DNA of 64,000 nt from NCBI RefSeq assembly GCF_900087055.1, contig NZ_LT575468.1:682001-746000 (forward strand). The letters run 5' to 3'. The translations under genes were made by a program, and so were the position numbers. The notes under the pieces were generated by a model that was given only the letters and a program-made list of their open reading frames with translations, did no database searches and had not been told where the DNA came from. The DNA comes from Plesiomonas shigelloides (GTDB lineage Bacteria > Pseudomonadota > Gammaproteobacteria > Enterobacterales > CAMTGL01). Below are positions 7,705 through 15,833 of this stretch, one piece after another. How positions within the stretch are numbered: position 1 is the first letter of the stretch; each line of letters opens with the position of its first letter.

Positions 7705-7739
7705 AATATCTTCATGTTCATATTTTATCCGAGCTGAAG

Positions 7740-8321
7740 ATGGGGCTAGTCATTGATATTAATAATAGGTCAATAGGGGATGCAATTAGCATTGCTACGG
7801 AGGGTGTAACCACCAGCTATGGCGAGGTCAGCTCTGGCCGTGATGAAACCGCAGATAGAAAGATCTGTAAGATGCTAGATAAAGGCAAAGTGCTCGCTGC
7901 AGTTGATAGGCTACCTTCTCATTTATCCGGTTGGCTGTTGGTTGCCTATGCCGCACCTGGCTATATCTCCGATAGACGAGCACAAGAGTTCTATGATGTT
8001 GTCCTGAGCGAGTTCGTTGGTCGCTATGGTGATGCCGGTTTTAAACTTTCCGAAGATCGCTGGGATGCTTTTATCCGACTCATCCCTCTGATCTGCAATG
8101 ACGTAGCTAGACATGGTACTGACGTTGATGCCCAGTATCGACCGGCAGAATACATTGCCGTACTCGCAGCTGATACCGGTTTAGATGCATCGGTATTACG
8201 TAAAGGTTGGCGCCGTGATTGGGCCCCAGCAATTGAATTTGTAAAAAGCATTCTCGACGGTTGGGACGCGCTAGCAAAACAGAAATTTCGACAAGAACTA
8301 GCAACCTTCCATATGGCTTGA
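7740..8321 (+). CDS. Putative late regulator in the position of antiterminator Q
   Basis: A 193-residue soluble protein. It has a compact helical middle (L-P-S-H-L-S-G-W-L-L-V-A-Y-A-A-P-G-Y) and, near residues 140-160, L-A-A-D-T-G-L-D-A-S-V-L-R-K-G-W-R-R-D-W, which could be a helix-turn-helix. I do not recognise the family. It lies after the early genes and before the lysis genes, where lambdoid phages encode Q. The intrinsic terminators downstream inside the late region argue that some antiterminator exists. The Q-like role is therefore positional inference. Its stop codon lies in a 21-bp repeat that recurs at 9295. Confidence 0.55.
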   Translation: MGLVIDINNRSIGDAISIATEGVTTSYGEVSSGRDETADRKICKMLDKGKVLAAVDRLPSHLSGWLLVAYAAPGYISDRRAQEFYDVVLSEFVGRYGDAGFKLSEDRWDAFIRLIPLICNDVARHGTDVDAQYRPAEYIAVLAADTGLDASVLRKGWRRDWAPAIEFVKSILDGWDALAKQKFRQELATFHMA

Positions 8322-8336
8322 TTTTGTTTTGCGGCA
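8316..8336 (+). repeat. 21-bp direct repeat, left copy
   Basis: Begins GCTTGATTT and ends TTTTGCGGCA. It matches 9295-9315 at 19 of 21 positions and includes the stop codon of the gene before it. The two copies bracket the unknown gene at 8459-9247. Confidence 0.8.
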
Positions 8337-8458
8337 TAGGGCATGGATCTTACGGGGCCGGTTTTATGAACAATTCGTGATTTTGTAAAAGGGGTATGTC
8401 TTTTGGACTAAGCTGTGAGAGGGCATCTAAGCCCGTAATCAACCGATAGGGAAATACT

Positions 8459-9247
8459 ATGTCTAATGTTCGTCAGCTTGTTAACGATTGGGTAGCAGGC
8501 GGTGTTAGTTTGGCAGCAACAGCTTCAACGTTGGCCGTTAATACAGAACAGGCGCAGTATGCTGATACTGTTGGGGATTTTTTAGGTATCAACACCAGTG
8601 CTCCTAATGCAAAGGGTATTGAGATTTTTGCTGATCCGCGTAACTTGCCGACCGCGATTTCTAGCATCATGACCCACACCCAGAATAAAGCTGATTTTCA
8701 CCCAGCAGTACAAACACCAGAAGTAGTGGCGCAGCGTTTTTCAAATTACATCATTGGGATGGATAACACGCCATTCTTCCATCTGCTGACTAATGACTAC
8801 GTTAAGCAGACCTTCAAGTCAAAAGACTACAATCAGCTGATTGACCAAATCGTGTCGCTGTACGATGGCGTTAGTGAATCAGACAAGTCGAAGTTGAAGA
8901 GCAAAATCACTGATATGGCTAAGTCTGTCTTCAGTCAGAGCCATTCGGAAAAATGGGAAAACTTGTTTTCTCAGGCGACTATCGACTATTCGAACACCCG
9001 TGAGCCGAAGCTCTACATTTTTTATACCACGCTGCACATGAAGCATGAAAAGAACGGTAAGTCCGAAGTCTCTGAGCAGGAATATACCGTGAATCGTGTT
9101 GAGTATTCTGTGCTGGCAGAGCTGATTCATTCGTACGCAGAAATGTTGTCCGCTTTAGTGAAGACGGATGTGGATGATTGGATGAAGGTCTCTTCTTCAC
9201 CATCTAATCCAACCATCAAGCTGTGCTTTGAAAAAGCGAACGTATAA
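8459..9247 (+). CDS. Unknown protein in a repeat-flanked cassette
   Basis: A 262-residue protein with an AGGGA ribosome-binding site 7 nt before ATG 8459. I do not recognise it. It has no signal peptide or clear membrane span. The N-terminus (V-N-D-W-V-A-G-G-V-S-L-A-A-T-A-S-T-L-A) is a small-residue-rich amphipathic segment. The middle is charged and helical, and only one cysteine is present, near residue 257. It sits alone between the Q-like gene and the lysis genes, is bracketed by near-identical 21-bp repeats and is followed by a terminator. This is the arrangement of an independently expressed cargo gene; immunity, toxin or virulence functions are all possible. Confidence 0.7.
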   Translation: MSNVRQLVNDWVAGGVSLAATASTLAVNTEQAQYADTVGDFLGINTSAPNAKGIEIFADPRNLPTAISSIMTHTQNKADFHPAVQTPEVVAQRFSNYIIGMDNTPFFHLLTNDYVKQTFKSKDYNQLIDQIVSLYDGVSESDKSKLKSKITDMAKSVFSQSHSEKWENLFSQATIDYSNTREPKLYIFYTTLHMKHEKNGKSEVSEQEYTVNRVEYSVLAELIHSYAEMLSALVKTDVDDWMKVSSSPSNPTIKLCFEKANV

Positions 9248-9294
9248 GCGTTATTTTTGGCAGCTCTCATGGATGCATGGCTCCGCATTAGATA

Positions 9295-9315
9295 GCTTGA
9301 TTTCATTTTGCGGCA
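9295..9315 (+). repeat. 21-bp direct repeat, right copy
   Basis: Second copy of the repeat at 8316-8336, differing at two adjacent bases (CA instead of TG after GCTTGATTT). It lies 48 nt after the unknown gene. Confidence 0.8.
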
Positions 9316-9362
9316 GATTTAATATCGTAATCCTATAGTGGATTACTGCATCCAATAGACAT

Positions 9363-9387
9363 AAACCCGCCTCGAGCGGGTTTTTTT
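9363..9387 (+). terminator. Intrinsic terminator before the lysis genes
   Basis: AAACCCGC (9363-9370) pairs with GCGGGTTT (9376-9383) around CTCGA, followed by a run of seven T (9381-9387). It would end transcripts of the unknown gene. Late transcription must read through it or start after it. Confidence 0.9.
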
Positions 9388-9484
9388 GTACCCAAATTTC
9401 GGCCATCAGCCTTTTTGTGCTGGTGGCTTTTTTGTATGCGACTGGTTAGCCCTGACTCGTCGCCATGACGCTCAGGAGGGCTAT

Positions 9485-9805
9485 ATGCCGGAAAAAGACC
9501 CCAGCATTTGGGCAATGCTATGTGCATGGGCGTACCAGAACTCACCAACTATCTATTCCTTTTGTCTAGCCTTCACCATTGCTGCTATCCGCGTTCTCTA
9601 CGGTGGCGGTACCAAACGAACGATGATTTTAGAAGGGGCGCTATGTGGCGCCCTTTCTCTTTCCTTTGTATCGGGAATGAAGTGGTTCGGCATACCAGTT
9701 GACGCTGCTGCATTCATTGGCGGCATGGTGGGTTTTATCGGCGTGAAGCAGCTGCAGATCTTTGCTTTGCGGATCATCAATAAGCACGTACCAAAGGAGC
9801 AATGA
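9485..9805 (+). CDS. Phage holin (lambda S-like)
   Basis: A 106-residue inner-membrane protein that times lysis by opening lesions for the endolysin. ATG 9485 is preceded by a perfect AGGAGG (9473-9478). The opening M-P-E-K and three hydrophobic segments (about 17-33, 43-62, 68-88) match the class I lambda S plan; the frame's upstream extension lacks such a site. It overlaps the endolysin start. Unlike lambda S, there is no second start codon two residues in, so a dual-start antiholin is not evident. Confidence 0.85.
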   Translation: MPEKDPSIWAMLCAWAYQNSPTIYSFCLAFTIAAIRVLYGGGTKRTMILEGALCGALSLSFVSGMKWFGIPVDAAAFIGGMVGFIGVKQLQIFALRIINKHVPKEQ

Positions 9806-10218
9806 TGTCTTTTTACTTGGGCAAACATAGCCTTGAAAACCTGCGAGGCGTGCATCCGGACTTGGTTAAGGTGGTGAAGCGCGCCATCGAGCTGACCAAG
9901 GTGGACTTTAAAGTCATTGAAGGTAAGCGCACCGAAGCTCGCCAGCGTCAGCTGGTGGTCAACGGCAAGAGCCAGACCATGAACAGCCGGCACCTGACTG
10001 GCCACGCGGTGGACTGCGCTCCGCTGGTGGCTGGAATTATCCCGTGGAATGACCGTAAGGTATTCACTGCGGTATCTGAAGCCATGTTCTCTGCAGCCAG
10101 TGAGTTAGGTGTGAAGATTCGCTGGGGTGGTGACTGGAACGAGAATGGTCGTAGCGATGATGAGCGGTTTTATGATGGCCCTCATTTTGAGCTGCGTCGT
10201 GCGGAGTATCCGGCATGA
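9805..10218 (+). CDS. Endolysin, VanY-like (M15) peptidase
   Basis: A 137-residue zinc peptidase that cuts the peptide part of peptidoglycan. The M15 signature S-R-H-L-T-G-H-A-V-D gives H63 and D70 as zinc ligands, with H127 in G-P-H-F-E-L as the third. E-G-K-R-T-E-A-R-Q near residue 39 is also typical of the T5-type/CwlK group. ATG 9805 is 5 nt from AAGGAG; ATG 9802 is possible but too close. No signal peptide, so release depends on the holin next to it. Confidence 0.88.
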   Translation: MSFYLGKHSLENLRGVHPDLVKVVKRAIELTKVDFKVIEGKRTEARQRQLVVNGKSQTMNSRHLTGHAVDCAPLVAGIIPWNDRKVFTAVSEAMFSAASELGVKIRWGGDWNENGRSDDERFYDGPHFELRRAEYPA

Positions 10219-10727
10219 TTAGCCGCCGTGCATTATTGGCCATCGCAATGGCTGTAGTGGCGCTGTGGCTTTTCTCAGAGTGGCGTTACTCCGCAGGGGA
10301 AGCTGCCATGAATGAGGTGTGGCAGTCTCGCTGGATTGCGCGTGATGCTGCTGATGCAGAAGAGCGTCAGCTTAGGCAAGAAGCTGCCCGTACAGAAGAA
10401 CAACGGCGGGCTGATGCTGTAGCAGCTCAGGAGAAAGAGGCGAACGATGAACTGGAAAAAGCAAAGCGTGATGCTGCCGCTGCTGAGTCTCGTGGCTTGC
10501 AGCAGCAACTCAAAACCCTCAGGGCTAAGTTCTCATCCAGTGGCTCCTGCTCGATTTCCGGAGCTGCCGGAGCAGGCAAAGCAGAAGCCTCTATCACTGT
10601 GCTCACCGAGCTGCTCGGCGAAGCTGATGCAGTTGCGGGAGCAATGGCAGAAGAAGCTGACCGCGCTCGAGTAGCAGGTGCTGCATGTGAGCGGATATAC
10701 AACTCAGTAACTAAAACAGGAGATTGA
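10215..10727 (+). CDS. Inner-membrane spanin, Rz-like
   Basis: 170 residues: an N-terminal membrane anchor (about 5-21) then a long, charged, Ala/Glu-rich coiled coil (about 40-110). With the nested Rz1 lipoprotein it would form the spanin complex that fuses inner and outer membranes in the last step of lysis. It overlaps the endolysin stop by 4 nt. The order holin-endolysin-Rz/Rz1 supports the call. Confidence 0.85.
   Translation: MISRRALLAIAMAVVALWLFSEWRYSAGEAAMNEVWQSRWIARDAADAEERQLRQEAARTEEQRRADAVAAQEKEANDELEKAKRDAAAAESRGLQQQLKTLRAKFSSSGSCSISGAAGAGKAEASITVLTELLGEADAVAGAMAEEADRARVAGAACERIYNSVTKTGD
10447..10674 (+). CDS. Outer-membrane spanin lipoprotein Rz1, nested in Rz
   Basis: A 75-residue frame entirely inside Rz in another frame. 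It starts M-N-W-K-K, has a short hydrophobic signal and a lipobox L-S-L-V-A-C, with Cys 18 as the lipidation site. The rest is proline-rich, as Rz1 proteins are. AGAGG lies a few bases before ATG 10447. Nesting of Rz1 in Rz is the lambda arrangement. Confidence 0.85.
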   Translation: MNWKKQSVMLPLLSLVACSSNSKPSGLSSHPVAPARFPELPEQAKQKPLSLCSPSCSAKLMQLREQWQKKLTALE

Positions 10728-10728
10728 T

Positions 10729-10920
10729 GTGATTACTCTTTCACTTGCTCAGATCAAAGAGCTGGCGCGCTTCGCAGAACAAGAAGGGCAGCAAGAATAC
10801 ACCATTACGCATGGCGAGATTCCTGCATTTGAAGACTCTACGGGGAAAAACGTCCCAGCCTATAGCGGCTTGATTGCGTTCTCCGGATCAGTAGATAGCG
10901 GTGTGCTGCAGCTCGGCTAA
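10729..10920 (+). CDS. Small unknown phage protein after the spanins
   Basis: 63 residues from GTG 10729, with CAGGAGA about 7 nt upstream. Soluble, no cysteine, no motif I recognise. It follows Rz by one base and is probably translated in the same late transcript. Confidence 0.55.
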   Translation: MITLSLAQIKELARFAEQEGQQEYTITHGEIPAFEDSTGKNVPAYSGLIAFSGSVDSGVLQLG

Positions 10921-10963
10921 GGGCATTACAGATGGCTTTCAATGAGAGCCATCGATAATGCCC
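10921..10963 (+). other. Long imperfect hairpin between lysis and packaging genes
   Basis: GGGCATTA (10921-10928) pairs with TAATGCCC (10956-10963), and inside it ATGGCT (10932-10937) pairs with AGCCAT (10947-10952), with 3-nt symmetric internal loops. It starts right after a stop codon. The 144-nt gap 10921-11064 has no gene. In phages with this gene order the cos site lies near here, so this may belong to a packaging recognition region. Confidence 0.5.
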
Positions 10964-11064
10964 ACGGGGAGAGCATCTGCACTTATACAGGCTTAGGCCA
11001 ATAGCATCCAGCTCCCGCAGTGGGCAGATTATTGCACCTCGCTTTATTCCAAGAGGAGTGACTC

Positions 11065-11409
11065 ATGAAGTCATCAAGCGTTTATAGCAGTCGTTGGAAC
11101 AAGGCTAGGTTGTCGTACCTAAAAAGCCATCCGTTATGCGTGTGGTGCCGCGAGCACGGGCAGATAACCCCTGCAACGGTGGTAGACCACATTCAACCGC
11201 ACAGGCTCAAAGAGGCTCTGCAGTCAGGCGATAAGGCTGCTATCGATCGAGCGCAGAAATTGTTCTGGGATACCAGCAACTGGCAAGGGCTGTGCAAGTT
11301 ACATCATGACTCAACAAAGCAACGGGCAGAGAAGCGAGGCCGAGCTCAAGGCTGTGATGAGGATGGCATTCCATTCAGTGCAAGCGCGCATTGGGGAGGG
11401 GCGGGTTAA
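11065..11409 (+). CDS. HNH endonuclease next to the terminase
   Basis: 114 residues, with AGAGGAG before ATG 11065. Motifs: C-V-W-C near residue 25, V-V-D-H-I-Q-P-H (the first H pair), then N-W-Q-G-L-C-K-L-H-H-D-S, giving the ββα-metal HNH core. HNH proteins are encoded beside P27-type small terminases in HK97-like phages, where they help terminase cut DNA at cos. Confidence 0.88.
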   Translation: MKSSSVYSSRWNKARLSYLKSHPLCVWCREHGQITPATVVDHIQPHRLKEALQSGDKAAIDRAQKLFWDTSNWQGLCKLHHDSTKQRAEKRGRAQGCDEDGIPFSASAHWGGAG

Positions 11410-11496
11410 AAGTTCAGGGGAAACGCCTTTGACGACCGCCAGTCCTCCTTTTTACGCACAACCGCGAAATGAAAAGTTTTTTTCTGGGAGGTTCTG

Positions 11497-11964
11497 ATGG
11501 CTGGAAGGCGACCAAAACCGACCCACTTAAAGGTGGTAACCGGTAACCCGGGCAATCGAAAACTCAATGATCATGAGCCTAAACCACGACGTGAAGTACC
11601 GAGTCCTCCGGAGCATTTAACCGACTGGGGAAAAATGGCGTGGGTAAAGGTGTCCCTGCTTTTAGACGACATGGGCGTTTTGACTGTGGCTGACTCTTTA
11701 GCCCTAGAACGCTTGTGTGATATTTACGCCGACATCCTGCAGCTACGTGAAACTATCGCGATAGAAGGCAGGACCTACACAACAAAAACTCAGATGGGTG
11801 ATTTCTTGATTAAGGCAAATCCGGCGGTGGCCATGCTGGCAGATGCCGATCGCCGTTTCAAAAGTTACCTCGTTGAGTTTGGTCTCACTCCGGCAGCACG
11901 AACGAAGGTGAAAGTAGATGGTGGAGAGGAAAAAGAAGACCCGCTCAGCCAGTTCTTCGGCTGA
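11497..11964 (+). CDS. Terminase small subunit, P27 family
   Basis: 155 residues starting M-A-G-R-R-P-K-P-T-H-L-K-V-V-T-G-N-P-G-N-R, the opening typical of the P27 small-terminase family. It binds the packaging site and recruits the large subunit. GGGAGG ends 6 nt before the ATG. Its 3' end overlaps the large subunit by 47 nt. Confidence 0.88.
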   Translation: MAGRRPKPTHLKVVTGNPGNRKLNDHEPKPRREVPSPPEHLTDWGKMAWVKVSLLLDDMGVLTVADSLALERLCDIYADILQLRETIAIEGRTYTTKTQMGDFLIKANPAVAMLADADRRFKSYLVEFGLTPAARTKVKVDGGEEKEDPLSQFFG

Positions 11965-13660
11965 CCCGGCAACACAGTATGCACGCGATGTTACTGAAGG
12001 CCGCATTCTCGCAGGCCCTGATATTCGCAATGCATGCAGCAGACACTTAAGAGATCTTGAGCATGGCCCGTCGCGTGGGCTGGTTTGGGATGTCGATGCA
12101 GCAAATCGTGTTATCGATTTCTTTGCCAAGGTACTCAAGCTCAACGGCGGTGAGCATGAGGGAAAGCCGTTTATTCTGCTGCCGTGGCAGTGCTTCATTG
12201 TTGGCTCACTGTTTGGCTGGAAGTCCAGCGATGGTACCCGTCGATTTCGGATGAGCTATATCGAATCGGGTAAAGGCTCTGGCAAATCACCATTAGCAGG
12301 TGGGGTTGGCTTGTATTGCATGGTGGCCGATAACGAGCCGCGTGCCGAGGTGTACGCCGCGGCGACCAAAAAAGACCAGGCAATGATTTTGTTCCGCGAT
12401 GCGGTGGCGATGGTGGATCAGTCGCCTGCATTGTCTACTCGGTTGGTTAAATCCGGTGCGGGACTTAATACATGGAACTTGGCATATCTGCAGACGGGTT
12501 CTTTCTTTAAGCCGATCAGTTCTGATGACGGGCAATCGGGGCCGCGACCGCACTGTGCCTTGATTGATGAAGTCCATGAACACAAAACCAATACCGTCGT
12601 TGAGATGATGCGGGCGGGGACAAAAGGTCGGCGTCAGGCACTAATGTTCCTAATCACCAACAGTGGACATGACAAAACCAGTGTTTGTTATGACTACCAT
12701 GAGTACGGAAGAAAAATCGCTGCAGGCACAGAAGAGGACGACAGTTTCTTTTCGTTTATCTGCTCGCTGGATGAAGGGGATGACCCTTTCAAAGATGAAT
12801 CGTGCTGGGGGAAGGCTAACCCGTCACTGGGTTACACATTTACGGATAAATATCTGCGTGAACAGGTCACACAGGCGCGCGGTATGCCGGCCAAGGAGAG
12901 CATTGTTCGCCGTCTTAATTTCTGCCAATGGGTAGATGCGGATAATCCGTGGATGAGCAGTGATGTCTGGATGGCTCGAGAGAAAGATTTTGAACTCATT
13001 GAGCTGGCTGGTGAGGAATGTTATGGCGGACTCGACTTGTCTGGTACGCGAGACTTAACCGCACTTGCGCTCTATTTCCCAAAGAAAAAAATCTTGGCTG
13101 TTGAGTTTTGGACTCCGCAAGATACGTTATTGCACCGCGCTAAAACTGACCGCGTACCTTATGACGTGTGGGTTAAAAAAGGGCATATGCATGCACCACC
13201 GGGCAAGGCTGTGAAATATGCCTTTGTCGCTGAGCGGATCGCAGAGCTCTCGCAACAATTTGACCTACGGCTTATCGCTTTTGACCAGTATCGGATTAAG
13301 TACCTCGAGCCAGAGTTGGATGAGGCTGGCGTTATGGTGCCGTTGGTTCCTCATGGGCAGGGCTTTTTCAAGGCCCAAGACTCAGGGTTGTGGATGCCTC
13401 ACTCGATTGAGCTGTTTGAGGGATTGTTAGATGACGAGTCCATAACAATAAAAACAAATCCGTGTCTTCGCTGGAATGCCGCGTCAGCAGTAACCGAAGC
13501 TGATCAAAAGAACAATCGTATCTTCGCCAAGAAACGCAGTACCGGTCGTATTGATGGCATTGTTGCCGCAGCGATGGCAATTGGTGCTGCTGAAGGTGTT
13601 GAACTGGACGATGGTGACGTCGAGGGCTTTTTTGATGATCCGATAATCGTAGGTGTGTAA
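11918..13660 (+). CDS. Terminase large subunit (HK97-like)
   Basis: 580 residues. Packaging ATPase: Walker A-like E-S-G-K-G-S-G-K-S near residue 115, Walker B C-A-L-I-D-E-V-H-E near 212. Nuclease: G-L-D-L-S-G-T-R-D near 370 and A-F-D-Q-Y near 455 supply the acidic metal site. This is the two-domain motor that cuts concatemeric DNA and drives it into the prohead. It starts inside the small subunit gene and its last base is the first base of the portal start codon. Confidence 0.92.
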   Translation: MVERKKKTRSASSSADPATQYARDVTEGRILAGPDIRNACSRHLRDLEHGPSRGLVWDVDAANRVIDFFAKVLKLNGGEHEGKPFILLPWQCFIVGSLFGWKSSDGTRRFRMSYIESGKGSGKSPLAGGVGLYCMVADNEPRAEVYAAATKKDQAMILFRDAVAMVDQSPALSTRLVKSGAGLNTWNLAYLQTGSFFKPISSDDGQSGPRPHCALIDEVHEHKTNTVVEMMRAGTKGRRQALMFLITNSGHDKTSVCYDYHEYGRKIAAGTEEDDSFFSFICSLDEGDDPFKDESCWGKANPSLGYTFTDKYLREQVTQARGMPAKESIVRRLNFCQWVDADNPWMSSDVWMAREKDFELIELAGEECYGGLDLSGTRDLTALALYFPKKKILAVEFWTPQDTLLHRAKTDRVPYDVWVKKGHMHAPPGKAVKYAFVAERIAELSQQFDLRLIAFDQYRIKYLEPELDEAGVMVPLVPHGQGFFKAQDSGLWMPHSIELFEGLLDDESITIKTNPCLRWNAASAVTEADQKNNRIFAKKRSTGRIDGIVAAAMAIGAAEGVELDDGDVEGFFDDPIIVGV

Positions 13661-14949
13661 TGGCCAAAACTAAACAACCGGGGCGCGTGAAAAGCGCCCT
13701 TTTAAATTGGTTGGGTGTACCAGTCACTACAACTACCGGATCATTCTGGGACGAATGGTTTGGTACCAGCTCAAGTGGAAAGGTGGTAACGACTGACAAA
13801 ATCATGCGGTTGTCTACGACATGGAGCTGCGTAAGGTTGCTCAGTGAGTCGGTATCCACATTGCCGCTAAAGGTGTACCAGCGGCGAGAGGATGGCTCTC
13901 GGGTATTAGCGCTAAAGCATCCTGCGTATCAAGTGCTTTGCCGACGGCCTAATATCGAAATGACCCCATCACGCTTCATGCTGATGGTGGTAGCCAGCAT
14001 CTGTTTACGTGGCAATGCCTTTGTCGAAAAGAAAATGATTGGCCGCAAGCTGGTAGCTTTGGTTCCGTTACTGCCGCAAAACATGGTGGTTAAGCGCTTA
14101 GACAATGGCCGCCTCGAATACACCTACACCGAAGGTAGCGCAAAGCGTGTTATTCCTACCGAGTTGGTGATGCACATACGCGGATTCGGTTTAGATGGCA
14201 TTTGTGGTTTGATGCCAACACAGGCCGGTATTGATGTGTTTGGTGCAGCAATGGCGGTAGATGAGGCGGCTGCAAAAATATTTGAAAACGGATTGCAGAG
14301 CACGGGCTTTTTATCGTCAGAAAATGCGCTAAATAAAGATCAGCGAGAGCGCTTGCGCAAAAGCCTGCAGAGTTTTATTGGCTCAAAGAACGCAGGCAAG
14401 CTGATGGTATTGGAGAATAAACTCTCATACCAGAATGTGACCATGAATCCGGAGGCGGCGCAGTTGCTGGAAAGTCGCGCCTTTAGTATCGAGGAAATTT
14501 GCCGCTGGTTCAGGATCCCGCCATTTATGGTTGGGCACATGACTAAGCAAAGCAGTTGGGCGTCCAGTGTTGAAGGCATGAATTTGCTGTTTTTGACAAA
14601 CACATTACGTCCACTTCTGGTCAATATTGAGCAAGAGATTGCCCGTTGTTTGCTGGACGATGATGAGGACTATTTTGCCGAGTTCTCCGTGGAGGGCTTG
14701 CTACGCGCAGACAGTGCTGGGCGAGCGGCGTATTACACCACGGCCCTGCAAAATGGTTGGATGAGTCGTAATGATGTGCGCCGTTTAGAGAATCTTCCGC
14801 CAATCTCTGGCGGGGACATTTATACCGTGCAACTTAACCTCACGCCGCTTGAAGATCTGAAGAAAAACAACCTGCAGTCGCTCGCACTGCATAACTTCCT
14901 GTTCCCTGATATTCCTCCGGAACAGTCCCCGCTGAAAAACAACGCATAG
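13660..14949 (+). CDS. Portal protein (HK97 family)
   Basis: 429 residues. The dodecameric ring at the capsid vertex through which DNA passes. Family pattern: T-T-W-S-C-V-R-L-L-S-E-S-V-S-T-L-P near residue 50, a central M-L-M-V-V-A-S-I-C-L-R-G-N-A-F-V and F-R-I-P-P-F-M-V-G near 285. Usual size for the family, in the usual place between terminase and protease. Confidence 0.92.
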   Translation: MAKTKQPGRVKSALLNWLGVPVTTTTGSFWDEWFGTSSSGKVVTTDKIMRLSTTWSCVRLLSESVSTLPLKVYQRREDGSRVLALKHPAYQVLCRRPNIEMTPSRFMLMVVASICLRGNAFVEKKMIGRKLVALVPLLPQNMVVKRLDNGRLEYTYTEGSAKRVIPTELVMHIRGFGLDGICGLMPTQAGIDVFGAAMAVDEAAAKIFENGLQSTGFLSSENALNKDQRERLRKSLQSFIGSKNAGKLMVLENKLSYQNVTMNPEAAQLLESRAFSIEEICRWFRIPPFMVGHMTKQSSWASSVEGMNLLFLTNTLRPLLVNIEQEIARCLLDDDEDYFAEFSVEGLLRADSAGRAAYYTTALQNGWMSRNDVRRLENLPPISGGDIYTVQLNLTPLEDLKKNNLQSLALHNFLFPDIPPEQSPLKNNA

Positions 14950-14960
14950 GATTTTCCCTT

Positions 14961-15818
14961 ATGACTAAACGAACGCTTCCGGCGGCGCCGGCGGGTCGCC
15001 CCTGCGCGCGCGTCTCGTGTGAGTTGTCGCCGGTGGCCATGGAGCGCTGGAATAGCTCTCTGCAGGCGGCAGCATCCGATGATGAAAACACGATTTCCAT
15101 TCTGGATGTCATTGGTGCGGATTACTGGGGCGAGGGCATGACGGCAAAACGAATGGCCGGTTTGCTGCGTGCCATGGGCGGCGCTGATGTGGTCGTCAAT
15201 ATCAACTCGCCCGGTGGCGACATGTTCGAAGGGCTCGCCATTTATAACCAACTTCGGGAGTACAGCGGGCGCGTCACAGTAAAAGTCATCGGCATTGCTG
15301 CGAGCGCCGCTTCCATTATCGCCATGGCGGCCGATGAGCTGAAAATCGGTCGCGCTGCTTTTCTGATGATCCACAACTGCTGGGTTGCAGCCGTTGGTAA
15401 CCGGCATGATTTGGTGCGTGTCGCCCAAGACATGGAGCCGTTTGATCGTGCAATGCAGGACATCTACAGCGTACGCAGTGGGCTAAGCGGTACCGAAATC
15501 ATGGCAATGATGGATAACGAAACCTACATCGGTGGGGCGGATGCCGTGGATAAGGGGATGGCTGATGCATTGTTAGATGCGGATGCCGTTCTCGGTGAAC
15601 CTGACTCTCCTGCCGCAGCGCTGCGCAAATTGGATGCGCTACTCGCGAAAGCTAATACCCCACGCGCCGAACGCCGGCGATTACTGAAAGCCTTGAAGGG
15701 GAGCATGCCGGGCGCTGCCCCCACCAATGACGGTATGCATGACGCTGCCGTAACAATAAACCCTGAAATTCTTGCTGGTCTTGAGTCTGCGCTGAGCACT
15801 CTGGTTCCGGCTGCCTGA
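14961..15818 (+). CDS. ClpP-like prohead maturation protease
   Basis: 285 residues with an S14 serine protease core: N-S-P-G-G-D-M-F-E-G near residue 80, catalytic Ser115 in I-A-A-S-A-A-S and His138 in M-I-H-N. It trims the scaffold-like delta domain of the capsid protein and/or scaffold during head maturation. The first 25 residues are Arg/Pro/Ala-rich and the C-terminal 80 residues are Ala-rich, perhaps a scaffold part. Confidence 0.9.
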   Translation: MTKRTLPAAPAGRPCARVSCELSPVAMERWNSSLQAAASDDENTISILDVIGADYWGEGMTAKRMAGLLRAMGGADVVVNINSPGGDMFEGLAIYNQLREYSGRVTVKVIGIAASAASIIAMAADELKIGRAAFLMIHNCWVAAVGNRHDLVRVAQDMEPFDRAMQDIYSVRSGLSGTEIMAMMDNETYIGGADAVDKGMADALLDADAVLGEPDSPAAALRKLDALLAKANTPRAERRRLLKALKGSMPGAAPTNDGMHDAAVTINPEILAGLESALSTLVPAA

Positions 15819-15833
15819 TATATCGGAGAGCTT

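Noticed and set aside
9386-9484. Longer N-terminus for the holin
   Set aside because: It would begin in the terminator's T-run; the AGGAGG at 9473 fixes the start at 9485.
14820-15428. 202-residue - strand frame across portal and protease genes
   Set aside because: Opposes two certain phage genes and has no recognisable domain.
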